Source of the DNA: Acidicapsa dinghuensis
Lineage (GTDB): Bacteria; Acidobacteriota; Terriglobia; Terriglobales; Acidobacteriaceae
Assembly: GCF_025685685.1 (NCBI RefSeq)
Contig: NZ_JAGSYH010000005.1
Coordinates: forward strand, 620,001 to 684,000
Direction of reading: 5' to 3'
DNA length: 64,000 nucleotides
A program made the position numbers and the translations under genes. Below, piece by piece: positions 52,774 through 61,195 of the stretch (position 1 is its first letter; each line of letters starts with the position of its first letter). A model generated the notes under the pieces. The model worked only from the letters and a program-made list of their open reading frames with translations. It was not told where the DNA came from and did not search any database.

Positions 52774-53823
52774 CTACTGCACCGAACCATCGGGATGCTG
52801 GTCTTTCGGCGGCTTCGGCGGATGCTGCGGACGATTCGCCAACTCCTGTTCGATGCTGGTGTTGATGCCAGCCTTGGCAAACTCCATCGCCACGCGAATG
52901 CTGTTATAGATAGCAGTCTCGTTCGATGAGCCGTGCCCGATGATGCACACACCGCGCACGCCCAGCAGCGGTGCTCCACCGTATTCGTTGTAATCCAGCC
53001 GTCGGCGGAAATCGTTGAAGGCTTTCCGCGACAGCATCGCGCCCACCTGCGCCGTCACCGTAGTCGTCAGTGACTCGCGAAGCAGATCGCGAAAGAGCCG
53101 GCCGATACCTTCGCCCGTCTTCAGCGCCACATTGCCTACAAAACCGTCGCAGACAATGACATCCGCCGCGCCATTGAAGATATCCCGCCCTTCCACATTT
53201 CCGATGAAGTGGATCGGCAGCGCCTTCAGCAGTGGAAATGCCTCGCGGGTGAGTTCGTTGCCCTTGCTCTCCTCCTCACCGATGGAAAGCAGGCCAACCT
53301 TAGGTCTGTGAATCCTCAGAATGGATCGGGCAAAGATCTCGCCCATCACTGCAAACTGCTCCAGGTTATGCGCTTTGCAGTCCACGTTTGCGCCTACGTC
53401 CAGCAGCACGCAGGGCGATCCGGTTACAGTGGGCATGCGCGCCGTCAGGGCAGGGCGGTCCACGCCGGGCAATTCTCCCAGCACCATCTTGGCCGTCACC
53501 ATTGCTGCGCCCGTATTGCCGGCGGTGATGAACCCTGCCACTTTCTTCTCGCGAACCAGCTTCAACCCAACGCGCATCGAGCTATCCTTTTTTGCCCGGA
53601 CAGCGTGCGCAGCCTTCTCATCCATGCCGATCTTTTCCGAGGCGTGGTGAATGACGATAGGCAAGTCTTCGTCTTCGAGATGCTCATCCAGCAGGTCGCG
53701 AAGCTCGCGCTCCGGCCCCACCAGGTGCACACGCACAGGTAGCGCGCGGCATGCCTGAATGGCGCCACGAATCTCCGGCTCCGGAGCCTTGTCCGAGCCA
53801 AAGGCGTCCAGGGCGATATCCAT
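52774..53823 (-). CDS. plsX: Phosphate acyltransferase PlsX
   Basis: A 349-residue enzyme that makes acyl-phosphate from acyl-ACP, the first step of phospholipid synthesis. It begins MDIALDAFGSDKAPEPEI; further motifs are VLLDVGANVDCKAHNLEQFA, LLSIGEEESKGNEL, IGNVEGRDIFNGAADVIVCDGFVGN and the C-terminal EYGGAPLLGVRGVCIIGHGSS. An upstream ATG (53859) is possible, adding twelve residues, and I cannot decide between them by the ribosome-binding site. It is after rpmF and yceD, the usual order; fabH and fabD are missing here. The C-terminal tail is Pro-rich (NRPQHPPKPPKDQHPDG). Confidence 0.95.
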   Translation of the reverse strand: MDIALDAFGSDKAPEPEIRGAIQACRALPVRVHLVGPERELRDLLDEHLEDEDLPIVIHHASEKIGMDEKAAHAVRAKKDSSMRVGLKLVREKKVAGFITAGNTGAAMVTAKMVLGELPGVDRPALTARMPTVTGSPCVLLDVGANVDCKAHNLEQFAVMGEIFARSILRIHRPKVGLLSIGEEESKGNELTREAFPLLKALPIHFIGNVEGRDIFNGAADVIVCDGFVGNVALKTGEGIGRLFRDLLRESLTTTVTAQVGAMLSRKAFNDFRRRLDYNEYGGAPLLGVRGVCIIGHGSSNETAIYNSIRVAMEFAKAGINTSIEQELANRPQHPPKPPKDQHPDGSVQ

Positions 53824-53878
53824 CAGCGTGGAAGCGGTGTGCTTATGCACTGGCTGCATGAGCTTTCAGAAGGAACTG

Positions 53879-54070
53879 TTAGCTGGCTGCCGCGGTTGTG
53901 TTTTCCAGAACCGCACGGCCCCGGTACTCACCACACTTGGGGCACGCCCGATGCGGAAGCTTCTTTTCCTGGCAGTTGGGGCAAACCGAAAGAGAGCCAG
54001 CGGTCAAAAAGTCGTGAGCGCGGCGATTTCCAGTGCGGCGCTTTGAGTGCCGCCGTTTTGGATTAGGCAT
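53879..54070 (-). CDS. rpmF: 50S ribosomal protein L32
   Basis: A 63-residue ribosomal protein. It starts MPNPKRRHSKRRTGNRRAHD, the L32 N-terminus, and keeps a zinc ribbon (VCPNC and CPKCGEYRG). The order yceD-rpmF-plsX is conserved in many bacteria. An intrinsic terminator-like hairpin separates it from yceD, so it may be transcribed from its own promoter as well. Confidence 0.97.
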   Translation of the reverse strand: MPNPKRRHSKRRTGNRRAHDFLTAGSLSVCPNCQEKKLPHRACPKCGEYRGRAVLENTTAAAS

Positions 54071-54197
54071 GATGCAATTCCTTTCTTCCTGCGGCTATCT
54101 GCCGCACGCAGCCGGAAATCCATCCGGTGCTTAATCTCCGTCCTGACGTGGCAGCCTGCCGATTCGCAAGAAGTTCCGTCTCCGGTGCCGACACTCA

Positions 54198-54221
54198 AAA
54201 GAGACCCATCCGGGTCTCTTT
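54198..54221 (-). terminator. Terminator-like hairpin between yceD and rpmF
   Basis: A 10-bp stem AAAGAGACCC / GGGTCTCTTT with loop GGAT (minus strand), then TTTTGAGT. It may attenuate transcription from yceD into rpmF. Confidence 0.65.
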
Positions 54222-54230
54222 CCTGAACTC

Positions 54231-54782
54231 TTAGTGCTTGATCCGGCTGCCCAACCCCGACAATGCTTCCCATCGCGGGTCGTCAGGTCCCTGCTCGCAC
54301 GAGCAGGCCACCTCGTTCCGATTCTGTCCGCAGCGCGGGCAAAGCCCCTTGCAATCCGGCTGGCATAGTGAACGAGCCGGCAGAGACAGCAAAACCTGCT
54401 CCCTCAGCACATCTTCCAGCGCCAGGCCATCCTTTTCATAATACCCGATTTCTGTCTCTGGCGTGGAGATTGAGTGCTCCGAACCCTCCGCATCCACCCC
54501 CGAAGGCCGGAAAAGCAAGTCAAAGTCGCCCGCAACCTCGTTCCGGACCGGTTCCACGCACCGTGCGCAGGGCGCCTCGAACGTTCCTCTGAGGCTGCCT
54601 TTCAACCGGATATCCGGGACGATCTCCTTGGGGCCGCGGTGTTCGTGCAGCACCTCTGCGCGTCCTTCGGAGGTCAGATCCCCCACTTGCTCCGCCTCGC
54701 CGCCGAAATCGATCGCCTTGGGCGGCAGCGCGACCGAAAACTGAATCGGTTCCCGTTCCAGATCTGGAATTGCAAAGAACAT
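54231..54782 (-). CDS. yceD: YceD/DUF177 family protein
   Basis: A 183-residue protein of the DUF177 family. It has the C-terminal cysteine pattern [18 protein letters not shown], which is the DUF177 signature and could bind zinc, and the central [20 protein letters not shown]. In E. coli, YceD is needed for 23S rRNA accumulation. The gene is followed by rpmF and plsX. It is divergent from the chemoreceptor gene, whose start is 180 bases away. Confidence 0.92.
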   Translation of the reverse strand: MFFAIPDLEREPIQFSVALPPKAIDFGGEAEQVGDLTSEGRAEVLHEHRGPKEIVPDIRLKGSLRGTFEAPCARCVEPVRNEVAGDFDLLFRPSGVDAEGSEHSISTPETEIGYYEKDGLALEDVLREQVLLSLPARSLCQPDCKGLCPRCGQNRNEVACSCEQGPDDPRWEALSGLGSRIKH

Positions 54783-54961
54783 GGTATGAGCCTACGGCGC
54801 GGAATCCGGCTCGTCAATCCGGGTTAACACTGCGTCGATACTCCGGGCGCCGTCAAGTTTGCGCCGCACTTGCCGATGACGCTTGTGTCCAGGCTTTCGG
54901 CCAGTTCGCCACCGGCTCCGGCGCGGAAGCTCATCAATTCCGGAGGAACCATTTCGCCGCC

Positions 54962-56668
54962 ATGAACTCCTTTCGCAACCTGTCCGTGTCTCGCAAATTC
55001 CTTCTGACCTTCGGCGCCATCTGCGGCCTGTGCCTCTGCCTCGGAGCATTCATCTTCTCCACCTTTCGCAATGTGGAATCAAAATGCGCCGGCGTCAGCG
55101 ACGATTCCATGCCCTCGGTGCTCGCCCTCTCAGGCATCCGCGGGGAACTGAACACCTGGCGTCGCCAGGACATCAATCTCCTGCTCTGTCAGGATGCGGC
55201 ATGCACCAGCCGCAATACCGCCAGCAGAAGCGCCGCGCTGCAGAAATATCAGGAAGATGTTCAGGCCTACGCCAGGCTGGTGAGCAGTCCTGCGGAGCGC
55301 GAAGCGTTCGAGAAATTTGAGGCTGCCGTCGCGCAATATGAGGCCATGAGCAACAAGGGGCTCGCTTCGCTTCAGGCCGGCAAGGCAAGCGATGCCTTCG
55401 ACACGATCGGTTCTGACAATGCAACCGCCGTTTTTCAGACTGTCCTCACTGCCGTCGATGCGGATTTTGACCTGAATGCCAAACTGGGAACTGAAGGCGC
55501 TCACAGCGCGGTCGAGTCGTCCGCCAGAGCGCAATGGATTACCGTTGGGATCGTCACGGCCATCGCTCTGTTGTGCGCCATGATCGGCTTCTTCCTCACA
55601 CGGATCATCGCCACTCCTCTGCGCGCTGCAACCGCGGCTCTGGAGCAGGTGGCGGAAAGAGACCTGACCGTTTCCGTCGATTTCGAAGCTGCCGACGAAA
55701 TCGGCCGTCTTTGCTCAGCGTTGAATACGAGCGTTGCCGCCATGCGCTCGGTTCTCGGCACCGTCGCCCAGGGAGCGCAGAATCTATCCGCAGCCACCGT
55801 TCAGATGAGTGCCCGTTCTCTCGAAGCCAACGGCAATGCGCAATCCCAATCGGACAAAACGAATCAGATCGCAGCCGCAGCGCAGGAGATGACCGCCACC
55901 ATTGGCGAGATCAGCCACAACGCGGAAAATGCCGCACTGGCCAGTCGCACCTCCGCCACAAAGGCCACAGAGGGCGGACAGGTGATGCAGGCCGCGGCTC
56001 TCACCATGGAGAAAATCTCCGCTGCCACCAGTTCCGTTGCCGAGCGCATGACCAAGCTTGCAGCGCGCTCTGAAGAGATCGGCAAAGTAGTCACCGTCAT
56101 TCAGGACATCAGCGAGCAAACCAATCTGCTCGCCCTTAACGCAGCCATCGAGGCTGCCCGCGCTGGCGAACATGGCCGCGGTTTCGCAGTCGTCGCCGGC
56201 GAAGTGCGCCGCCTGGCCGAGCGCACCCGCAGCGCCACCGAAGAGATCTCCGGCACCATCCGCAGCATTCAGGACGAAACGCGCCACACTCTCGACATGA
56301 TGGAGCAGAGCCATACGGCGGTTGATAGCGGTATCAACGAAACCAGCCGCGCTCGCCAGAGCCTCGAAGCCATCATCGATTCGGCACGCAATGTGGAACA
56401 CATGATCAACCTCATTGCCACCGCAGCCACCGAACAGACCTCAGCCGCCGGAGAAATCTCCGAATCCGCCACCCACATCTCTCAACTTGCCATCGAAAAT
56501 TCGCATGCTGCCGAGGAAACTGCCGACGGATGCAAGCAGCTCTCGGTTCTGGCCAACGAACTCGATGGCATCATCCGTCAATTCCGTCTCGCGCAGGAAA
56601 ATCAGGCGGGCGCAAATCTCAGCATGCGGTCCGGCGCTGCTCCAATCCATTCGCTCCGCACAGCCTGA
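54962..56668 (+). CDS. Methyl-accepting chemotaxis protein
   Basis: A 568-residue chemoreceptor. The first membrane helix ([20 protein letters not shown], residues 13-32) precedes a periplasmic four-helix-bundle domain (33-190), with a C-x4-C pair at residues 76 and 81 in [12 protein letters not shown]. The second helix ([20 protein letters not shown]) is followed by HAMP (about 215-265) and the signalling domain with the hairpin tip [38 protein letters not shown] split over its two halves. There is no C-terminal CheR-tethering pentapeptide. The start is chosen by GGAGGA and the membrane helix. No che genes are nearby. Confidence 0.93.
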   Translation: MNSFRNLSVSRKFLLTFGAICGLCLCLGAFIFSTFRNVESKCAGVSDDSMPSVLALSGIRGELNTWRRQDINLLLCQDAACTSRNTASRSAALQKYQEDVQAYARLVSSPAEREAFEKFEAAVAQYEAMSNKGLASLQAGKASDAFDTIGSDNATAVFQTVLTAVDADFDLNAKLGTEGAHSAVESSARAQWITVGIVTAIALLCAMIGFFLTRIIATPLRAATAALEQVAERDLTVSVDFEAADEIGRLCSALNTSVAAMRSVLGTVAQGAQNLSAATVQMSARSLEANGNAQSQSDKTNQIAAAAQEMTATIGEISHNAENAALASRTSATKATEGGQVMQAAALTMEKISAATSSVAERMTKLAARSEEIGKVVTVIQDISEQTNLLALNAAIEAARAGEHGRGFAVVAGEVRRLAERTRSATEEISGTIRSIQDETRHTLDMMEQSHTAVDSGINETSRARQSLEAIIDSARNVEHMINLIATAATEQTSAAGEISESATHISQLAIENSHAAEETADGCKQLSVLANELDGIIRQFRLAQENQAGANLSMRSGAAPIHSLRTA

Positions 56669-56878
56669 CCCGGTTTGTCAAAACAGAAGCCAGGAGCGAA
56701 ACCGTTTGCATGCGCGCTGCATCCTCAACTATGTGAATTCTGTGAAACACGCGCAAATCCTGTTTCGCCTCCTGACTCCTAGCTGCCCTGCATGTGTTAG
56801 CCTCCGGGAGTGGAGGGTTACTGAGGCGCAAAGCCGCCACCACGCGCCTCAATCCTCGTATCGCTGGGAGAAGAACGC

Positions 56879-58276
56879 ATGAGCGCCAAGTATGACCTGA
56901 TCGTGATCGGCTCCGGACCTTCCGGGCAGCGCGCCGCGGTAGCCGCTTCCAAGCTCAAGAAAAAAGTTGCCATCATCGAATCCCGTTCCGTTGTCGGCGG
57001 CGTCTGCGTCAACACCGGAACCATTCCATCCAAGACCATGCGCGAGGCCGTACTGCATCTCTCCGGGTACAACTACCGGAACGTGTACGGCATGAATTAC
57101 CGGGTCAAGGAAAAGATCACCATGGCCGACCTGGCCTTCAGGGTTCAGGGCGTCATCAAGACCGAAATCGACGTCACAGAAGCTCAGTTGTCACGCAACG
57201 GCATCGATGTCATCCACGGCATTGCTCACTTCCTCACCCCTGAGAGCATTCGTGTCGAGGGACCTGAAACCGACACCACACTCGAAGCCAGCCGTATCGT
57301 CATCGCCGTCGGTACGCGCCCAGCAACTTCGCCGCAGGTTCCCATCAACGGCCGCACCATCATCAACAGCGACCAGATCATGGATCTGCCCAAACTGCCG
57401 CGAACCCTGATCATCGTAGGCGGCGGCGTCATTGGCGTCGAATACACTTGCATGTTTGCTGTGCTCGGCGTTCGCTGTACCGTCATCGAAAAACGCGGCA
57501 AGCTGCTCGAGTTCTGCGATCAGGAGATCGTCGAAACGCTCAGCTATCACCTGCGCGACAGCCGCGTGACCATGCGTCTTGGCGAGGAGCTCGAAAGCGT
57601 TGAAGAGCTTCCCGACGGGACCGTAGTTGCCAACCTCAAGAGCCACAAGAAGGTTTCAGGCGACGCACTGTTATACGCAGTAGGCCGTCAGGGCAACGTC
57701 GACGATCTCAAGCTCGAGAATGCGGGCCTTCAGGCTGACTCCCGCGGCCGCATTCCTGTCGATGAAAACTTCCAGACCACCGTGCCTAACATCTACGCGG
57801 TAGGCGATGTCATCGGCTTTCCGTCTCTCGCTTCTGTTTCCATGGAGCAGGGAAGAATCTCCGTCGCCCGTGCCTTCGAGGACATGCACACTGTCTCGAA
57901 TCCCAGCTTTTACCCCTACGGCATCTACACCATTCCGGAGATCAGCTTCATCGGTAAAACCGAAGAGCAGCTCACCGAAGAGGATGTTCCCTACGAAGTC
58001 GGAATGGCGTACTACCGTGAAGTGGCTCGCGGCCAGATTCGTGGCGATACCACCGGCCGCCTCAAGCTCATCTTCCATCGCGATACACGCAAGGTGCTTG
58101 GCGTGCACATCATCGGCGAAGGAGCCAGTGAGCTGGTGCACATCGGCCAGGCCGTTATGACTCTCGACGGTACCGTGGATTATTTCATCGAGACCGTCTT
58201 CAACTATCCCACGCTGGCCGAGTGCTACAAGGTTGCAGCGTTCAATGGACTCGGCAGGCTGCACCGCTACCAGTAG
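56879..58276 (+). CDS. sthA: Soluble pyridine nucleotide transhydrogenase
   Basis: A 465-residue flavoprotein (E. coli SthA: 466) that transfers hydride between NADPH and NAD+. The FAD motif is VIGSGPSGQRAAVAASKL (residues 9-26), and the redox-active pair of the family is replaced by CVNTGT (one Cys, no second), a mark of SthA. Other motifs: IIVGGGVIGVEYTCMF, YAVGDVIGFPSLASVSMEQGR and the C-terminal YPTLAECYKVAA with the Tyr instead of the catalytic His. It balances NADPH in catabolism. The stop is 94 bases before the ROK gene start. Confidence 0.95.
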   Translation: MSAKYDLIVIGSGPSGQRAAVAASKLKKKVAIIESRSVVGGVCVNTGTIPSKTMREAVLHLSGYNYRNVYGMNYRVKEKITMADLAFRVQGVIKTEIDVTEAQLSRNGIDVIHGIAHFLTPESIRVEGPETDTTLEASRIVIAVGTRPATSPQVPINGRTIINSDQIMDLPKLPRTLIIVGGGVIGVEYTCMFAVLGVRCTVIEKRGKLLEFCDQEIVETLSYHLRDSRVTMRLGEELESVEELPDGTVVANLKSHKKVSGDALLYAVGRQGNVDDLKLENAGLQADSRGRIPVDENFQTTVPNIYAVGDVIGFPSLASVSMEQGRISVARAFEDMHTVSNPSFYPYGIYTIPEISFIGKTEEQLTEEDVPYEVGMAYYREVARGQIRGDTTGRLKLIFHRDTRKVLGVHIIGEGASELVHIGQAVMTLDGTVDYFIETVFNYPTLAECYKVAAFNGLGRLHRYQ

Positions 58277-58370
58277 ACGTAATCCCTGCGCGTCCATCAG
58301 GAGCGTTCTCGACGTTGGCTCATTCGACATACAAAGCGGTACTATCGTCAGCATCGAACCGGAGACCCCG

Positions 58371-59282
58371 ATGACTACAGCAATTGGCGTAGTGATGACC
58401 GAACACATCGTAGCCGGACGCCTTACCGGCTCGCTCGGTCAACAGAAGTTAGAAGGCGAGATCCTGCGCTATCCCTCCGATCCCCTCGAATCTGAAGCTC
58501 TGATCGGTTTGCCTGCCGGTGAACTTTATGAGGTTCTGGCCAGTGAAATCGCGCCTCTCGCTGCCGCAGCCAACGAGCCAGTGTCCGCCATCGGCGTGGC
58601 TGTACCGGGCATCGTGCGTAATGGAGTGGTTGAGGACTCACCCAACCTGCAGCAAATCAAGGGTGTCCGCATGGCCGAGGCTCTCGGTGAGGTGCTTGTG
58701 TCCAAAGGCATCAAGGCATCGGTACACGTTTTGAACGACGCCGACGCTGTCGCCGCGGGTCTTGTAGGCACGGGCGGTCACCTCGATCGCCTCATCCGCG
58801 TCTGGACTCTCGGCAACGGCATCGGCTACGGCCGCTGGCCTCAATCCGATGGCGTCTGGGAGGGCGGGCACACTGTCGTCACCCTCGACCCCAAAGAACG
58901 CTACTGCGGCTGCGGCGGTACAGGCCATCTTGAAGGCATCATGGGCAACCGCGCCATGCGCCTGCGCTTCCTCGACCTCGAGCCCGAAGAAATCTTTACC
59001 CTCGCTAAGCAGGGTGACGCTCGCTGCCGCGAATTCGTCGATTTGTGGCACAGAGCTCTTGCAGCCGCCACGGCATCGATGATTCATCTCGGTGGGCCTG
59101 GCAAGTTCTATTACACAGGCCTGAATATCCGCTTCCTTGAACTGCCCATCCTGCGCAGCTTCCTTGAGCCCATGGTCCGGATGAGCCCGCTGCTAAGCTA
59201 TTCCCTCGAAGTCCTTCCGCCCGATGATTCGATTAGCATCCTCGGCGCCGGCGTCGCTGCTCTACGCGCGCAAAGCTGGTAA
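58371..59282 (+). CDS. ROK family protein with degenerate ATP motif
   Basis: A 303-residue ROK-fold protein. The catalytic Asp is kept in VLNDADAVAAG, the phosphate-2-like motif is WTLGNGIGYGRW and the GGH zinc-ligand His is in WEGGHTVV. The Cys triad CxCGxxGC appears as CGCGGTGH, so the third Cys is His. The N-terminal DxGGT ATP-binding loop is missing (the N-terminus reads MTTAIGVVMTEHIVAGRLTG). It may be a sugar-binding regulator or an unusual kinase. It has no helix-turn-helix, so it is not a NagC-type repressor. Start ATG 58371 with GGAG upstream. A strong terminator follows. Confidence 0.85.
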   Translation: MTTAIGVVMTEHIVAGRLTGSLGQQKLEGEILRYPSDPLESEALIGLPAGELYEVLASEIAPLAAAANEPVSAIGVAVPGIVRNGVVEDSPNLQQIKGVRMAEALGEVLVSKGIKASVHVLNDADAVAAGLVGTGGHLDRLIRVWTLGNGIGYGRWPQSDGVWEGGHTVVTLDPKERYCGCGGTGHLEGIMGNRAMRLRFLDLEPEEIFTLAKQGDARCREFVDLWHRALAAATASMIHLGGPGKFYYTGLNIRFLELPILRSFLEPMVRMSPLLSYSLEVLPPDDSISILGAGVAALRAQSW

Positions 59283-59296
59283 GGAACTCCACGCAA

Positions 59297-59337
59297 AACA
59301 GAAGCGGCAGAGGCCTGGCCTCTGCCGCTTCTGTTTG
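59297..59337. terminator. Strong bidirectional terminator after the ROK gene
   Basis: An 18-bp perfect stem AAACAGAAGCGGCAGAGG / CCTCTGCCGCTTCTGTTT with loop CCTGG. It gives T-rich ends on both strands and separates two convergent genes. Confidence 0.9.
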
Positions 59338-59353
59338 TAGATCTGGTTTCGAC

Positions 59354-60925
59354 TTAATACTTGCGCTGATAGGTCTTCGTCATCCGGTCGTGCCAGCCGA
59401 GATGATCCTTATCCCATAGCGCCCACATCAAGCCCAGTCCCGCTGGCAATATGCTCGTCAGCATCGCCGGAATCCGCTTCCGCATCTGTGCCGGTGTCGG
59501 ATTGTCATCCTCAAAAGTGCACAGCGCAATGCGCGCATATCGCATCCCCGGCGTACCTTCTTCCGCATAGCTCAGAAACAGAAGCTGATAAACCTGCGCA
59601 AAGACCAGCCAGCCGCAGATCGCCGCAATCATCGCAAACTTCCCAGATGGAGGATGCGCTGTGGCCGAGATCACCACCATCGATGCTGCCAGAAACGCCA
59701 GCGTCACCAGCGCTCCATCGACAATCAGCGCCAGCAGCCTGTCGCTCCAGCTGGCCACCATCAGCTCATACTCAGGCAAAGCCACTACGGCGTTTCGAAT
59801 GCGGCTTTCGGGCGCAACATTCTCTGCTGGTCGAGCGGCCTTCTGCTGCGTCAGCGGCAGTTCCTCAACCGCTACCGCCGCTGCTCCAGCCGAAAGTTCA
59901 TAAGCCGTGCTGATCTCCGGCATACGCGTGTAGACGTACCCTGGATGCGCCTCAACGTGCGCAAATTGTTCATACCCTTGTTCGGGATGATCCAGCTCAA
60001 TCGAAGCCCATTCTGGTGGTGCCACTGCTTCCGCAACTACTACCACGGGAACTTCCATCTGTGGCTCAATGTCAAAGATGTTCAACTGCGGATCTTCGTG
60101 TTCAGGATCGTACAGCGGTCCCTCAGCGCGCCGCGGTCGCGCCTTGCGCGTTGCCACCAGTTCTCTAGGAAATTCGATCAGATTCGCCGGCAGATGTTGC
60201 ACCGGCTCGATGGTTGCATGCGAAACCGCGTCTCCCGTCCTATATTCATCGAATGGCTCATCCGTGAACAGCTCCTTCTCAACCGGCTCATTACCCCGCC
60301 GGTAGTAGTGCTGTTCCTCCCGTCGATAATTAAGCTCCGGGTCGGGCTGCACCCGCATATCTGTCCAGACGTCCGCAACCGGCTCAGGCACTGCTTCGAC
60401 AACCGGCACGGCATCTTCCCACCGGGATTGCGCTCCAGACCATGGAGTCAGCCGTGGGCTTTCCTGTTCCACACGAGTCTGTTCCATTCGAAGCTGGGCC
60501 GGTGGCTGATCCTGCCAGCGTGACGATGCCGCAGCCTGCTGCGGCTGCGTGTCAACGGATTCAAGCCCTGCGAGCACTGCCTGCGCCGCCGCATGGGCGC
60601 TCCGCGCTGCTTCTGCCGCTGCACCAGCAGCCCGCACTGCTGCGTCCGCGCCGGCCAGCACCTGCTGATAGCTAGGGGCCTTCGCATACCGCGCGGCAAC
60701 ACGCGCCGCAGCCTCCGCCGCGCGCCCTGTCGTCGGTCGCGCCGCGTTGTTTGTTTGTGCGTTCGCATCCTGTGATTCAGGCTTGCGGTTGCGGTGCGCA
60801 GCCAGCCGCTGATTCACTTCCTGCTTCCATGCAGGCTCCGCTCCACGAGCTTTCGCGGCCTGCGCGTCAAACTCATCAAAGTGCGGCTGGATTTGCTGTT
60901 GGTGGGCTGTCGCCGATTTGCTCAA
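59354..60925 (-). CDS. RDD family membrane protein with long Ala-rich N-terminus
   Basis: A 523-residue protein. The first 390 residues are hydrophilic, rich in Ala, Glu and Gln, and contain a long heptad-like Ala stretch (AEAAARVAARYAKAP, ADAAVRAAGAAAEAA) that may be a coiled coil. The RDD domain is at the C-terminus (about 385-523): RLLALIVDGALVTLAFL, FAQVYQLLFLSYAEEGTPG and a terminal GWHDRMTKTYQ. RDD proteins are small membrane proteins of unclear role, some transport-linked. The N-terminal part has no recognised domain and may bind partners. The gene is divergent from lptD. Confidence 0.88.
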   Translation of the reverse strand: MSKSATAHQQQIQPHFDEFDAQAAKARGAEPAWKQEVNQRLAAHRNRKPESQDANAQTNNAARPTTGRAAEAAARVAARYAKAPSYQQVLAGADAAVRAAGAAAEAARSAHAAAQAVLAGLESVDTQPQQAAASSRWQDQPPAQLRMEQTRVEQESPRLTPWSGAQSRWEDAVPVVEAVPEPVADVWTDMRVQPDPELNYRREEQHYYRRGNEPVEKELFTDEPFDEYRTGDAVSHATIEPVQHLPANLIEFPRELVATRKARPRRAEGPLYDPEHEDPQLNIFDIEPQMEVPVVVVAEAVAPPEWASIELDHPEQGYEQFAHVEAHPGYVYTRMPEISTAYELSAGAAAVAVEELPLTQQKAARPAENVAPESRIRNAVVALPEYELMVASWSDRLLALIVDGALVTLAFLAASMVVISATAHPPSGKFAMIAAICGWLVFAQVYQLLFLSYAEEGTPGMRYARIALCTFEDDNPTPAQMRKRIPAMLTSILPAGLGLMWALWDKDHLGWHDRMTKTYQRKY

Positions 60926-61075
60926 AACCTGTTTCCCTTCTTTGGCAGCGCATGCGCTGCTACTGCTCGCCGGTACTCACCCGCTTCTACTCGGGCACCC
61001 GGACATTCCTGGCATCGAAGAGAAGAAATCACAGAGAAAACAGGATGGGCCAAAACACTCCTTATCATGCGAGTT

Positions 61076-61091
61076 CGGTCACGCGTGACCG
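61076..61091. promoter_or_regulatory. Perfect palindrome between the RDD gene and lptD
   Basis: CGGTCACGCGTGACCG is a perfect 16-bp palindrome with a central CG. It lies 105 bases before lptD and 151 bases before the RDD gene start, in a divergent promoter region. It is operator-like, but no matching regulator is next to it. Confidence 0.5.
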
Positions 61092-61195
61092 CAGCGCAGT
61101 GTGAGAGAGCCGGCTTTTCTTTGCAGCCAGAGCAGTGCAAGTTGCGTCTCATCTAAGTACCACCCAACTGCTTTGCTATGCTGGGCTAGGACTCG

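Noticed and set aside
57671..58408. Minus-strand open frame opposite sthA and the ROK gene
   Set aside because: Shadow spanning two real genes on the other strand.
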